Below, piece after piece: positions 42,359-53,071 of a stretch of 64,000 nt of DNA. The notes below the pieces were generated by a model. It ran no database searches and was not told the origin of the DNA. It saw only the letters and a list, made by a program, of their open reading frames with translations. Position numbers and translations under genes: made by a program. Origin of the DNA: Siphonodentalium dalli (taxonomy: Eukaryota > Mollusca > Scaphopoda > Gadilida > Siphonodentaliidae); the NCBI GenBank assembly GCA_032622095.1, contig CP136063.1, positions 60,959,897 through 61,023,896 on the forward strand, read 5' to 3'. Within the stretch, counting starts at the first letter, position 1, and each line of letters opens with the position of its first letter.

Positions 42359-42582
42359 GCGGCCTTCCACACTGCCCGATGGTGTGCTGGGCGTTGGCGG
42401 TCAGGGCCTTCCCCACTGCCCGATGGTGTGCTGAGCGTTGGTTGTAGGGGCCTTCCCCACTGCCCGATGGTGTGCTGGGCGTTGGTGATCGGGGCCTTCC
42501 CCACTGCCCGATGGTGTGCTGGGCGTTGGTGGTCGGGGCCTTGCCCATTGCCCGATGGTGTGCTGGGCGTTGGTGGTCAGCA
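42359..42582. repeat. 44-bp minisatellite x 5
   Basis: GCCCGATGGTGTGCTGGGCG recurs at 44-base intervals (42374, 42418, 42462, 42506, 42550) with few changes. It is GC-rich against AT-rich surroundings. The open frames across it are not genes. Confidence 0.95.
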
Positions 42583-43037
42583 TATGTGAAGTGTTAGTGA
42601 TTCGAGTCGTGCTAAGTTACGGTTGCATGTACAGCAATGGTGGTTTCTTTTGTCTCTGAATGTTGTGAAGATAGCGATAGAGGCTAGTCCTTTCTGTGAA
42701 GAAGGTAGGGCATAAGCACAAGTAAATGCAGCCATCCCTCTTTGGGGTGTTATTGACACAACAAGGACGCTTCCCTGAGTAGCCGTTCCGTTTGTGACGT
42801 CAGTCATTGGACACCAGTGAATAGGAATATAAAAAGATTTACTTTATTTAACTTAATTTTAAATGTTGGGCTGCATGCCCAAATGTTCTTTTCGTTTACT
42901 TATGGAAAATTAGGCTTAGAATTGGATGAATTTTGCCAGTAATTCTGTCAAATCGAGTATAGGCATGAAATTATACTATTTTCTGGCAATTGCTTCAACC
43001 TTTAAAGATTCATTCAAATTTCCAATGTTTATCATCA
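42583..43037. other. No gene recognised
   Basis: The frame at 42577-42807 (minus) has no supporting motif. The stretch ends at the hAT terminus. Confidence 0.4.
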
Positions 43038-43448
43038 CAGGGTTCCTGCACACATTTCAATGTGAAATACAAGGGTTTTCCAGGAGTATCAGGGTGTGAA
43101 ATTCAAGGGTTTTCCAGGAGTGACGGGGTCAAAATTCAAGGATTTTCCAGGAGTTAATGGATATTTAATGGATTGTGGGAAACACTGTCTAAGAGCTGCT
43201 AGCAATGAAAATTAGATGCTCAAAGGCAGTGTTTGTTCTAAAATCCAATCACATGAACATGGTATATCTGTTTAATTATACTGACACTCATATTATGTAG
43301 TATTTCTGGCAATAAAGTACTTCACACAAAGTCCCAACCAGTGTAAGGCATTTAGTGAGATAAAAAGTGTTGAGAACAATATTTTTATGTATATAAAACT
43401 CTAATTAAACATGGTAACATAATGACATTACATTTTTTCAATATGCAG

Positions 43449-45038
43449 CTACAAGGCAGCATCATCATTTTCCAGGCATTTCTCCAATTCTTTAATTTTG
43501 ACATCAATGTCTGAGATGAATTCGCGTTTCGCCCTAGCTGCTTTTCTGAGAGCATTTGATTCCATAATGAGGTCCTTCATTTTTGAGCCACGTGATTTCT
43601 CACATAACTCTGCTTTATTGTCTGCTGAAGTAGTCAGAGTCTGAATATCAGCATTAAGCTGTTTACGTTTAACTTTACTTTGCCTCAGTTCATCTTGTAT
43701 TCCTTTACGTTTTGCTGCTCTTGAGGAGACAACAGTACTTTTCTTTTTATCCTCAAGATATATGCGATAACGCTGTCGAGCTGCTGAGGCATATTGAAGC
43801 ATTTTATTGTTGATTGAAAAGTTGGAAATTCCATCAATATCATTTAGGTAATGACAAATTCGCCGCTGTGCTATCAATGATTCAGCATGCAAGTTGTCCA
43901 CTACTATTTCCTTGTTGATTGAAAACCCACGTTCAACAGTTGCTTGTCCATGTGACAATGTAAGTATAATTTCAACCACAGACCACATATTTGAATAAGA
44001 ATGTGAAGGTGCAATTTTCATGATGTCTCTGATGTTGTCATACATGAATGTGTCTAAACTTATGCTCTTCAGGGGATCATAGGACATGAATTGTTCCTTG
44101 TTATCACCATTGAGTTTTGTCACACGATTTGTAAATTCTGTGAACTCATCCTTCGCAGAATCACCAGAACCTTCATCAATTTTTTTCAAGTCTATAAATT
44201 GTCGAACTAATGACTTAAAGTGAAGTTTTGCAGACTCTGGTTTTGATATAATCAAAGTAGGATTTATACAATCCATATTCATTGCCAATGAATATGTTAC
44301 TGGTGTTTTTGACAATATGTGACGGATAATATCACATAGAATGTTCCGACTAGCTGTTCGAACTTCCATGACATCTCTTTCAGATACTTTTTCTTTCTTA
44401 ACAAGATCACGTATGACACCTTCAGCTTTGAAACCAAGGTCGAAATTTTTATAGTTCATCAGATTGGGTTCCATTTTAATATCCATCAGTTGTTGTAATG
44501 ATATTGCTCGACGTAGAACTTCAGGTTTAATAACCTTAGACATAAGCCGCCTTAATATCTTCTCAATGTGAGTGCATAAGAACGGCATTAAAGGTTTGTC
44601 ACTTTGAAATATCTCCAGAAACGGAAACAGTGTTGTTGAAACATGTTCGAAAAAAGCAATTTGAACAAGAATTGTTTTGTCATCTATGGCGTTCGATAAG
44701 GTCTTGAAGGATTGACTTGTGGGAGTAGTATAAATTCTGCTCTTCTGTACGGCAGCTATATATTTAACTATGTCAGGCCATATCTGAAACGCACGATTTG
44801 CAACTGATTTGTTTTCTAGCCAACGGTGTCCACAATATTTCAGTGGGAAAATATCACCTTTTGTTATAGCAATAAAGTCTTCTCTTCGGGCTGGAGAACT
44901 CCTAAACAGCCAATGTAATGCCTTCAAAATTTGAGGGACAACAGAACTGCTGAAGCCATTTTTTAATGAATTGTGGATTGTATGTAACCCACAGCTACCA
45001 ATATTGATCAGTTGCGTTTTTTCTGCAAGAGTACTCAA
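43449..45038 (-). CDS. hAT-type transposase, main part (frame broken from its N-terminus)
   Basis: The minus-strand frame ends with a basic, Lys-rich coiled region. Around residues 365-385 it has 'LSHGQATVERGFSINKE' and then 'LIAQRRICHYL', the C-terminal dimerisation-like region of a hAT-related group widespread in invertebrates. 'INIGSCGLHTIHN' and 'SPARREDF...CGHRWLEN' near the start also fit that group. There is no ATG at the start: the frame enters from the upstream reading frame at 45035-45038. Compared with what I recall of the group, the stretch carrying the first catalytic Asp seems to be deleted at the junction, so it is probably inactive. Confidence 0.75.
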   Translation of the reverse strand: MSTLAEKTQLINIGSCGLHTIHNSLKNGFSSSVVPQILKALHWLFRSSPARREDFIAITKGDIFPLKYCGHRWLENKSVANRAFQIWPDIVKYIAAVQKSRIYTTPTSQSFKTLSNAIDDKTILVQIAFFEHVSTTLFPFLEIFQSDKPLMPFLCTHIEKILRRLMSKVIKPEVLRRAISLQQLMDIKMEPNLMNYKNFDLGFKAEGVIRDLVKKEKVSERDVMEVRTASRNILCDIIRHILSKTPVTYSLAMNMDCINPTLIISKPESAKLHFKSLVRQFIDLKKIDEGSGDSAKDEFTEFTNRVTKLNGDNKEQFMSYDPLKSISLDTFMYDNIRDIMKIAPSHSYSNMWSVVEIILTLSHGQATVERGFSINKEIVVDNLHAESLIAQRRICHYLNDIDGISNFSINNKMLQYASAARQRYRIYLEDKKKSTVVSSRAAKRKGIQDELRQSKVKRKQLNADIQTLTTSADNKAELCEKSRGSKMKDLIMESNALRKAARAKREFISDIDVKIKELEKCLENDDAAL

Positions 45039-45811
45039 AACTGAGTTATTTTGTGAAAAGCTTCTATCTTCTCCAGGCGTTTCAACAGCACTGGCAGCAG
45101 ATCAACAGCACGAGCGTGTCCCATGAATTCTGAGTCAAAATATTTTGTCACCACACAGTTTTTTACTTCGTCAAAGTACCGAATATATATGTCCAATTGT
45201 TTTTTCAGCAGACTTTTATTTTCGGATTCATTGAACATCAGCACTATATTTTTTATCCTATCATTAAGTTTATCAATTGTTTGATGTTCCAAATACGCTC
45301 CAATACCAAACACACACAGGTACATAGCTTTGTTCTCACCACAGGTAAATTGTTTCGCAATTTCACTATCTGGAAACATTTTTTGGAAAATTCCCTCTAT
45401 TGATGTGCAACTGTTATATGAATAGTGACTGCCAACAACTTTCATAACCCACAAGATTTCAGCACACAACACATTATTTCCAGATGCCAAAGATATGTTA
45501 CTGGAGCGTTGAGCATGCATATTTGATGCAGATTGTTCATTAACTCCAAGAGTTGTATTTTGAGAATTCGACACAGTGTTTGATCTTCCAGTGAAGTGAG
45601 TCAGTGGAACGGTGTTGTTGATTTCTCGGGATGTCTTTTTGTGTTTTTCGCCGTTGGAATGGGAAACTAAGGCATACTCCCCCATATTGGCAACATCTAT
45701 TATTTTTAAGCACAGTCGACATCGGGCCTGGCATGCTTGGCCTTCGACGGACTCTGCCCACTCGAATTTTGTTCGCCACGAAGTTTGGAATCGGCATTTA
45801 CCACCTGGCAT
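45035..45811 (-). CDS. hAT-type transposase N-terminal part with BED/C2H2-like finger
   Basis: An ATG at 45811 opens 258 codons. Cys31, Cys34, His51 and His57 ('CRLC...HSNGEKH') form a BED- or U1-like zinc finger near the N-terminus. The remainder ('ILWVMKVVGSHYSYNSC', 'MFPDSEIAKQFTCGENK') continues the same family pattern. The frame stops at 45035, overlapping by four bases the frame that carries the rest, so the two are one gene broken by an indel or small deletion. Confidence 0.75.
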   Translation of the reverse strand: MPGGKCRFQTSWRTKFEWAESVEGQACQARCRLCLKIIDVANMGEYALVSHSNGEKHKKTSREINNTVPLTHFTGRSNTVSNSQNTTLGVNEQSASNMHAQRSSNISLASGNNVLCAEILWVMKVVGSHYSYNSCTSIEGIFQKMFPDSEIAKQFTCGENKAMYLCVFGIGAYLEHQTIDKLNDRIKNIVLMFNESENKSLLKKQLDIYIRYFDEVKNCVVTKYFDSEFMGHARAVDLLPVLLKRLEKIEAFHKITQF

Positions 45812-46434
45812 ACTTTCATTTTAATGCAAGATATTTTTTTATTTCGTGTGGGAATGCACTTGTGACTAATTAGTTACATCGAAACAAAAGCTGTTCGGTT
45901 CTTACCCAATCACAGAGCCGCAAACAAACGGTAATGGAACTCAACCAAAGATTAAAACAAAGCGGAAGTCGATCGCCGGTTTTACCAGGAATTACCGTAA
46001 ATACTCCACAATTTTACCATACTAGTACGTAATTATTGTTCTGCCAATCGCTAGGTAATTGTGCCTTATTCCGCGATCATAACGGACTGCAAATTCAAGG
46101 CTTTGCCAAATTTTCAAGGGTGTTTACATGTCTATTATTCAAGGGTTTTCAAGGAGTTTGGTGAAATACAAGGGTTTTCAAGGGCCTTGAATATGGATTT
46201 TCATATTCAAGGGTTTTCAAGGACCCGCGGGAACCCTGCATCAGTTAAAACAACAAAAGTTAACTTCACAAAAAAGCTAATCATTAAAAGGTGTACATTT
46301 GGCTCATTTCGATCTTTGCGATAAGTTTTAAAAGAAAACGAAAAAAAGATCAACAATTCACATGCATTTAGAAATGGGTAGCCTGTCCCTTCTTCTTGAT
46401 AACTGCTGCCATCACTTTAAACAATCTGTCTTAT

Positions 46435-47511
46435 CAAATTACTGCAGTAGGATGGCGTCCGCGAATACCAAAACATGGGTCGTGAATGGCATTGATGAGT
46501 TCTTTCTTTGTCGTTGGTTCGGCTGTTCGCTGCACATGTTCATTCCTGTGGGTTCATTTTTGTTGTTGGTTCGGCTGTTCGGTACACATGGTCCTTCATT
46601 TGAGTTCTTTTTTTTTTGTTGGTTCGGCTCGTCACCACACATGGTCCTTCATGTGGGACCAAACTGTTTCGATGGGGTTCATATCAGGGCTTTCAGGAGG
46701 GGTTTGTAGTGGGCGATGTCCTTGTGCTACATGAAATCCCTGGTTGGATAGCTCACGTGTTTTGGATCATTATCTTGAAACAGTCTATAACCATTAGGGT
46801 AAGTTCCCCTTGTGAATGGAAAGAATGTTTTATACAGAATGTTCTGGTAGACTATGTGTAGGCTGTATGGGTGTTTCGTCTTGGGGACTCTCTTGGCGAG
46901 GGCACATTTTCTCCATTTTGCTTCTCGGTAGATGTTTCGATTTTGATGGTAAATTCATAGGTGAGGATCACATTGTCGAAATCCTCACCGTTCTTGATGC
47001 ACTCCTTTGCGAAATCGTAACGTTTCTGGGCATTGACGTCCCTCACCATTTGACAATACCTTGTGTCAGTAAATGTCCATTTCAACAAATGGACTTCTCG
47101 GTTGATGGTTCGCCTGGAAGCGTCGATGCCATGTTTCTTCAACTCGGTAGGCAACTGTTGGCTGCTGGTCTTCGGGTTCTCTTCTAACCGCATGTCGATG
47201 ATACGTCAGCAAAATTGTGTTAGTGTCCGTGGCTATCCAGATCGCAGTATGTTGATGACTCAAGCTGTTTTGTTGAACCATTGAACTGTCCTTTTGGCTG
47301 TCCTGGCTGACAGAAACACCTTCTCTCATCAAGGCACATTTGATATCCATCCATTTAACACCCTTTCGACACATGGACACAATCTTGTGCCGGAATTTCT
47401 AAACAGCGACAAATTTAGATTACAACAGAATGTGAAAAGGTTTATGGCAAGGTACAAGCATCTTCGAAAACATATAGCAATAACTGTGCATGCTTTGATA
47501 AAGTGGACCAA
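46435..47511 (-). pseudogene. Tc1/mariner-type transposase, heavily frameshifted
   Basis: Read 47511 to 46435 on the minus strand across three frames: a helix-turn-helix-like region ('EENPKTSSQQLPTELKKHG', 'INREVHLLKW'), then the start of the catalytic domain ('RYDFAKECIKNGEDFDNVIL' followed by 'TYEF' where 'TDES' is expected), then 'MNPIETVWSHMKDH' near 46650-46690, the third catalytic region (normally DLNPIE). 'CHSRPMFWYSRT' near 46470 fits the extreme C-terminus. Stops and indels make it a fossil. Terminal repeats were not found. Confidence 0.82.
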
Positions 47512-47704
47512 TCAGTTAACGGACTATAGATAGAAACTCCACCCACTTCACACCTATACCCCATAGCTTATTGGTGCCAAACATATTACCAAAATGACGG
47601 ATCTAAGGGATTGATAGCCTCGTGTGGCCTTGGGTATCCATTACATCATTAAGAAGCAACAAGGTGTGGTTTCATTGCACGTTATACTTAATCCCAGATT
47701 AGCA

Positions 47705-48061
47705 AACCTGTATAGGTGCATGAATAACCTGTATAGGTGCATGAATAACCTGTATAGGTGCATGAATAACCTGTATAGGTGCATGAATAACCTGTATAGG
47801 TGCATGAATAACCTGTATAGGTGCATGAATAACCTGTATAGGTGCATGAATAACCTGTATAGGTGCATGAATAACCTGTATAGGTGCATGAATAACCTGT
47901 ATAGGTGCATGAATAACCTGTATAGGTGCATGAATAACCTGTATAGGTGCATGAATAACCTGTATAGGTGCATGAATAACCTGTATAGGTGCATGAATAA
48001 CCTGTATAGGTGCATGAATAACCTGTATAGGTGCATGAATAACCTGTATAGGTGCATGAAT
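47705..48061. repeat. 21-bp tandem array, 17 copies
   Basis: AACCTGTATAGGTGCATGAAT is repeated 17 times with no visible variation; partial units flank it. The 21-base period keeps frames open on both strands (heptapeptide NLYRCMN on plus); these are not genes. Perfect homogeneity suggests very recent expansion. Confidence 0.97.
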
Positions 48062-48382
48062 AACTTGGATTGAACATTATAGTCTGTCCCAATAAATATA
48101 TATATAATTATTTATAAATGGAAATCCCTGGCAAATATTTTGTATAAAACATACCTCAAACTAACATTTCAGTTATGTCCTTCTTCACAAGTCGATAATT
48201 ATTAGTCATTTTCAAAACATACACATGCATGTATATATTGTTCTTTTGTACATATAACTCATTCCCCCATTAATAAAGAAACAAAGCTTTGTTTCGTACA
48301 TAGGTTACCTAATTTTGTGAAATCACCAATTTTTTACATAATACAAGCAGCGATTTAGAACGGTGGGATTTCAGCATTAATG
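48062..48382. other. No gene recognised
   Basis: AT-rich sequence between the 21-bp array and the transposase remnant. Confidence 0.4.
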
Positions 48383-48765
48383 TCATGTTGTATCCTTGGT
48401 AGCTATAGCAAACAATTCTGGCACAAAAATACTTCTATCCTCCAATTTCTCAAGGTGTGAGTCCATGAACCAAATTGCATCAATCAGAATGGAGACAAAT
48501 TTTTTGCCAGTTTCAATGAACTGTTTAGAGAACATCAAGTTTTCTGTCTCGAAATCATTGGTTAATTGCTTTCTTTCCCAAAAAGAGCAACACACTTTTC
48601 TGTTTTGACAATATATGTCTGTTCTTCCTCTTGATTAAATATAGGTGTCTCTTTATTGAGAAGAGTTAATACCTGCATGTCAAATTTAAAGTACCTCCCA
48701 TAACATTCAATCACCTCTTTGATGTTAGAGTTGGATGCAACTTTTTGGAGGGCCCCTTCCATCAA
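48383..48765 (-). pseudogene. Third copy of the GGCCACA-family transposase (N-terminal fragment)
   Basis: Minus-strand pieces 'ALQKVASNSNIKEVIECYGR' and 'FVSILIDAIWFMDSHLEKLE' align with 'FQKVFMQANISDLVDAFGR' and 'FIDSLVNILWYIDPHLQKF' of the 1109-residue protein, in the right order. A frame break separates them. A diverged family terminus lies 1 kb upstream at about 49745-49790. The catalytic and C-terminal parts are absent. Confidence 0.8.
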
Positions 48766-48769
48766 ATTA

Positions 48770-49744
48770 CCAATGTAACAAACTGGACCCGTGGCATTTT
48801 CAGAAATATTTGGTTTCTCTATTTTAATGATGTGTTCGTAAACTTCATATATCGTTCTCGATGGATCAATAGATCTGAAAATAGTCTACGTTTTTATTAT
48901 CTTGAACCCGCTAGTAATAAGGGCAGAAAGTAGCATCTTTAATTTGCAATTAGATTCATAAACACGTGGAATTTATTTGGAAATGAAACAGGAACCGGTG
49001 TATTGTTCCGTGAGTAAATGAATAGCGTTGTTTGATTACATGAAATGAAACCGGTGCATAAGAAATATTGTCCCGGGAGTATACAAATACCAGTGTTGTG
49101 TCCATTATGTATATTTGAAAACTGTTTTCTATAGACAGCTCTGTGCCGCAGGCTGCGAGTCTGATCTGTGATCTCACCTTCTCAACGAGACGTGATATGG
49201 AGACTCAGATCACTTCACTGTAGTAATAATATGTTTATTATATGACCAATTGAACTTAATTATTACAAACAACCTCTGAACTTTTATTGCGAAGAAGGTG
49301 ATAAGTTGAATTCAAATTCAATGAAAGAACCGCAACAATTTAATCTACAACAATTTCAAGAAGAAATTTCTCAATTGAAAACATTTCCGGAGCCTCGTTC
49401 TGATTCAAACACGCATGATCTGGAATCGGATCACGATCCTATCATGATCCGATTTATCGGAAAACCATCGCCAAACAATGGTGGTATTTAGAGAAAATAA
49501 TGACAGTCATATAATAAATTATGATATCTTACATGCAGGTCATGTAAAATGAAATCGTCCGCAGCAAAATAACGTTCATTAATTTGGATACTCAGCGTCA
49601 GATATTAAAATAATGAATCGTTGAAAAAAATTATGGTTATCAACAATAACGATCCATTATCCTATAAACTGGACTCGATGTACAAAGGAGTGATGTCATA
49701 GCCATGTTTTAAGATTTGATTTGCCAAATTTTTTTTAGATGACG
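48770..49744. other. Remnant interior, little recognisable
   Basis: Presumably 5' non-coding part of the third transposon copy plus host DNA. The plus-strand frame at 49306-49491 ('QQFNLQQFQEEISQLKTF') is low in complexity and unsupported. Confidence 0.35.
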
Positions 49745-49790
49745 CGACATTTTCCCGTTCTTGAGAACACGGGAATTTTTTTTCTAGGCC
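49745..49790 (-). repeat. Diverged GGCC-type terminus of the third transposon copy
   Basis: Minus-strand reading: GGCCTAGAAAAAAAA, then GTGTTCTCAAG, resembling GGCCACAAAAA...GGTTCTCAGG, and TAA follows on the plus strand (49791-49793). Position and orientation relative to the 48383-48765 fragment match the intact element. Confidence 0.5.
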
Positions 49791-49794
49791 TAAT

Positions 49795-50390
49795 CATGTT
49801 TCTTTTTGTATATTGTTTAAATATAAGCTAAACATGGGGGTGAGGGAATAGACCTTTTGGTCTATTCGACCATCCCAGGGGGGGGACTCGCTACTTCACC
49901 CTGGTAAACACCTACTGTGCATAGGCAGAGAGTAATCTACTTACAAACGCTCTTCGGTGGAATTATAGCATCCAAAAGTGGGTTGTAGGAGAGAGCTGAC
50001 AGCCCTTTCAAATCTCCCCGGGTATCATCCCAAACTCCAACCTTCCGGAATCCCTGGGTTAAACCCCACAATACATATTCCGCCCATACAATGATTATCT
50101 GTTGTATAGATAGATTTGAATTTATTCACAAACTGTACACAAATGCTCTTCAGCGGCAATACAACTCATTATACTCAAGCATGGCCCTCATAATTTGTCC
50201 ACGGATATTGCAATTTCAATCTCAAAAGTTCCAATCACAAACTTTATTGCAGTCATTGGCTGAAGAAATAATAATATATATAATTCTATTGTGGAAAAAT
50301 AATACATACTAATTCATATTAATTCATTTGTTTGAAACATTTGATTTGTCAGTTCACTCGATTCAATTTAAAGTTATCATCTGGAAACCG
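49795..50390. other. No gene recognised
   Basis: It contains a short palindrome (GAATAGACC TTTT GGTCTATTC near 49845) and a GC-richer patch with CCCGGG-like words around 49870-50060. No exon or repeat family was identified. Confidence 0.4.
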
Positions 50391-50394
50391 CATA

Positions 50395-50577
50395 TCGCGG
50401 AAAAAGGGGCATAACTCGGTCAAAATTATGTGGACGAAACCCATATTTGAACTTGATCTGTATATTGGGATGGGAAACTAATATACCAAATTTGGTTTAG
50501 TTCACTTGATTCAATCTAAAGTTATCATCTGGAAGATGGACATAATACGCCTGTTTTTTCAAATGGGCGTATAATAA
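50395..50577 (-). repeat. Leader-type repeat, reverse orientation
   Basis: It reads on the minus strand CCATTATTATACGCCCATTT, then 'CAGATGATAACTTTAGATTG', 'ACCAAATTTGG' and 'GAGTTATGCCCC', matching 51528-51700 on the plus strand. Confidence 0.85.
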
Positions 50578-50828
50578 TGGTACATTCTATATGGCTTGAA
50601 TGCAGGTCACAATATAAATGGAACTATGATAAGTTGGTCGAAAACAATAACAATAATTTTACAAAACGATTCCATCGTTTCCAGTCATTAGACATTCTTC
50701 ATATAATTTCAACAGCACCTGTACTTAATTTTGTAAGTAATCCTTCTTATATAACAATAATTCATTTACATTTTTGCGAAACTTTGTCCGATGAGCATTC
50801 TTATATAACAACCATTCATTTACATTTT

Positions 50829-51700
50829 TATACGCCCTTTTGAAAAAAAGGTCGTATTATGGAAATGGGTTGTCCATCTGTCGTCCGTCCATTCTCGCGA
50901 GAGTATACTTGTGGGGTGACTCGTGGGTATGCAATTGACTTGCGGGGCTTTTTGGTCACTTGTGGGGTGACCATGTGGAAACGCGTTTATTCAATAATTG
51001 CGAGGCGCTCTAGAAATATTTTGTTGCACCCCAAAAATTTACGGATGTCCGTGGACGTCCGATTAACGGTGAACTGTAACGGACTGCAGCGACTTGTGGG
51101 GTGAGTCACTTGTGGGGTGCAATTCAGAGATGTGGATTTTGGCCGAATTTGCAGGGTGAATTATCCGTTATCTTTGCCATTACATGTAACTGAAAACCTA
51201 ATCGAATGACATGGTCCAATGATAATTAAGACCACATTTTATAATTTCTGGAGAAATAGATACCTACACTTTTCACTCCACAAATTACCCACGTAAAATC
51301 CTTTTTGTTTTAGCCCTCAAGTAATGGCAAAGATAACCCCACAAAACAGCTGACCAAACAGGGGCCAAACGGACAATATCGGCCAATTCACCCCGCACAT
51401 TCGGCCAAAATCGGCCAATTCACCCCGCACATTCGGCCAAAATACACGCCAAAACCCACACCTCACAAGTACATTTGATACGCGAATTGCACCTCACGAG
51501 TGACTCTCCCCACAAGTCGCTGTCGTTGGTACGTCCGTCCGTCCGTATTTGGTTTCCGGATGATAACTTTAGATTGAATCGAGTGAACTGAACCAAATTT
51601 GGTGTGTTTAATACTTTACCACACCAAAATACAGATCAAGTTCTAATATGGGTTTCGTCTGCATTATTTTGACAGAGTTATGCCCCTTTTTCGACTTAGA
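50829..51700 (+). repeat. Leader-type repeat split by an inverted-repeat element
   Basis: The hairpin head TACGCCCTTTT...AAAAAGGTCGTA and the start of the CCGTCC leader lie at 50829-50895. The leader resumes at 51528 (ACGTCCGTCCGTCCGT) with the usual body ('GATAACTTTAGATTGAATCG', 'GAGTTATGCCCC'). The intervening 630 bases are foreign to the repeat. Confidence 0.8.
51086..51521. mobile_element. Inverted-repeat (foldback/MITE-like) element rich in TTGTGGGGTG
   Basis: The left arm CAGCGACTTGTGGGGTGAGTC and onward matches the complement of the right arm ending at 51521. Inner parts (TTATCTTTGCCATTAC at 51168 versus GTAATGGCAAAGATAA at about 51330) also pair. There is no coding capacity. A further partial block of the same motif (50905-50975) lies to the left. 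Confidence 0.75.
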
Positions 51701-51795
51701 TTTCACCTGATTTGCGGTTTCCGGATGATAACTTTAGATTGAATCGAACAAATGAAGTAAACCTTGCCCCACTTTACTCCAGAAAGGGCATATTG

Positions 51796-52888
51796 TAGTG
51801 ATCCGGACGGTCCACTGCCAAGGCGGTCCGGTCCGGTCCAGGCCATTCCGGTCCGGTACACATGCCTGGACCGGTCCAAAACGGTCCGGTCCACCTATAA
51901 TAGGCTATATGTTAATGAATTCTCTGTTTTCTAAAAGTTTTTACTCTGTATAGTACAAACTATAAGGTTACTGGAGTTCAGTACATTGCAATGAGTCCAT
52001 GCATGTTAAAACTTACATTGTGGGATATACTGGGAACGATGCACGATAATAGTATTTCTAGTAATACGAACATATGCACTAATTAAATGTATTGGGCAGA
52101 TAGATAGCTATAACTAGGGCCATAATGTGTTATAAACCAATCTAACATGGCACTCAACTGATCGTATGCATGATTCGTATCATACTTATTTTCATTAAAT
52201 TGAAATTTGAACGAAATAGCTCTACTGATGACAATTATACAAATGTGTACTAATATGACTACTACATTAATATTGGAGTCTTGGAGATTGTGATGGCTGA
52301 TTGTATAGTCCTGACAATTGCAGTTATATACATAGGCTAAGTACAACTACTATAATACTATTGGATTAATGTGACTGTCTTGTGTGTGTACTATGCAATG
52401 TGGTTTGCATGTTTCTTCGATAATTGATTAGTTGATGCCATGTTACACTGTTTATGACAAATAGTTCCATACTCATTCAGTTGCATGTTTGTCGCATTGG
52501 TAGGGTGCTACATAGTGTTGGACATCAAATCAGGCGGCTGTAGGGTGCTACATAGTGTTGGACATCAAATCAGGCGGCTGCCCACACTGGCACTTTCACT
52601 ATAAGGAAAGTGACATGTACAATGTACATCTATACATTGTTTTCGTGACATCAAATGTTTAATAGATATTAACCACTTCAATGCGTCAATACATCGTTGC
52701 TAATTCATATGACGGCAAATACGCAATATTATTCGCGATAGTTTATTATAACTGAAGTAAAATAGTGGACCGGACCGGCAACAAAAAGCGGTCCGGTCCG
52801 GTCCAGTAACACCCGGTCCGGACTGGACCGCGGTCCACCCCTGGACCGCGGACCGCATCAGTCCAAAGCGGTCCGGTCCGCATCACTA
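51796..52888. mobile_element. Non-autonomous hAT transposon with 8-bp target duplication
   Basis: The ends TAGTGATCCGGACGG and, on the minus strand, TAGTGATGCGGACCGG are inverted. Identical 8-mers GCATATTG flank it (51788-51795, 52889-52896). Both subterminal zones are packed with CGGTCC/GGACCG words, a likely transposase-binding array. The interior is AT-rich and non-coding. Confidence 0.93.
52501..52580. repeat. 40-bp unit, two perfect tandem copies
   Basis: TAGGGTGCTACATAGTGTTG through CAGGCGGCTG occurs twice without change, inside the hAT-type MITE. Confidence 0.97.
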
Positions 52889-53071
52889 GCATATTGTGCA
52901 CACGCCCCGACGGCGTGCTATTGTATTGTGTTGTCATTGATGTTGTATTTGACCACAACTTACCCTATCTTTCCCCAATGTCTGGATTCAATCCCATGAA
53001 CCACAGAGTAGACGATGACTGTCATCTTTAGGATATACAAGCCGTGCCTCTACACGATCAGTGGATCATGA

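Larger units (their letters stand above)
43038..46238 (-). mobile_element. hAT-like DNA transposon, near complete
   Basis: The left end CAGGGTTCCTGC and the right end (minus) CAGGGTTCCCGCGGGTCC are inverted. Subterminal copies of 'TTCAAGGGTTTTC(C/A)AGGA' crowd both ends. The 3.2-kb element carries a BED-like finger plus hAT-type transposase on the minus strand. I could not see a clean 8-bp duplication (TATCATCA versus CATCAGTT), so one end may be altered. A relative of one end lies at 57615-57742. Confidence 0.75.

Noticed and set aside
43030-46246. Clean 8-bp target duplication for the 3.2-kb hAT element
   Set aside because: The flanks TATCATCA and CATCAGTT share letters but are not a direct repeat; I did not force a match.
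47624-48092. CRISPR-like array or repeat protein
   Set aside because: The 21-bp units are contiguous with no spacers, the genome is eukaryotic, and the open frames on both strands are a by-product of a period divisible by three.
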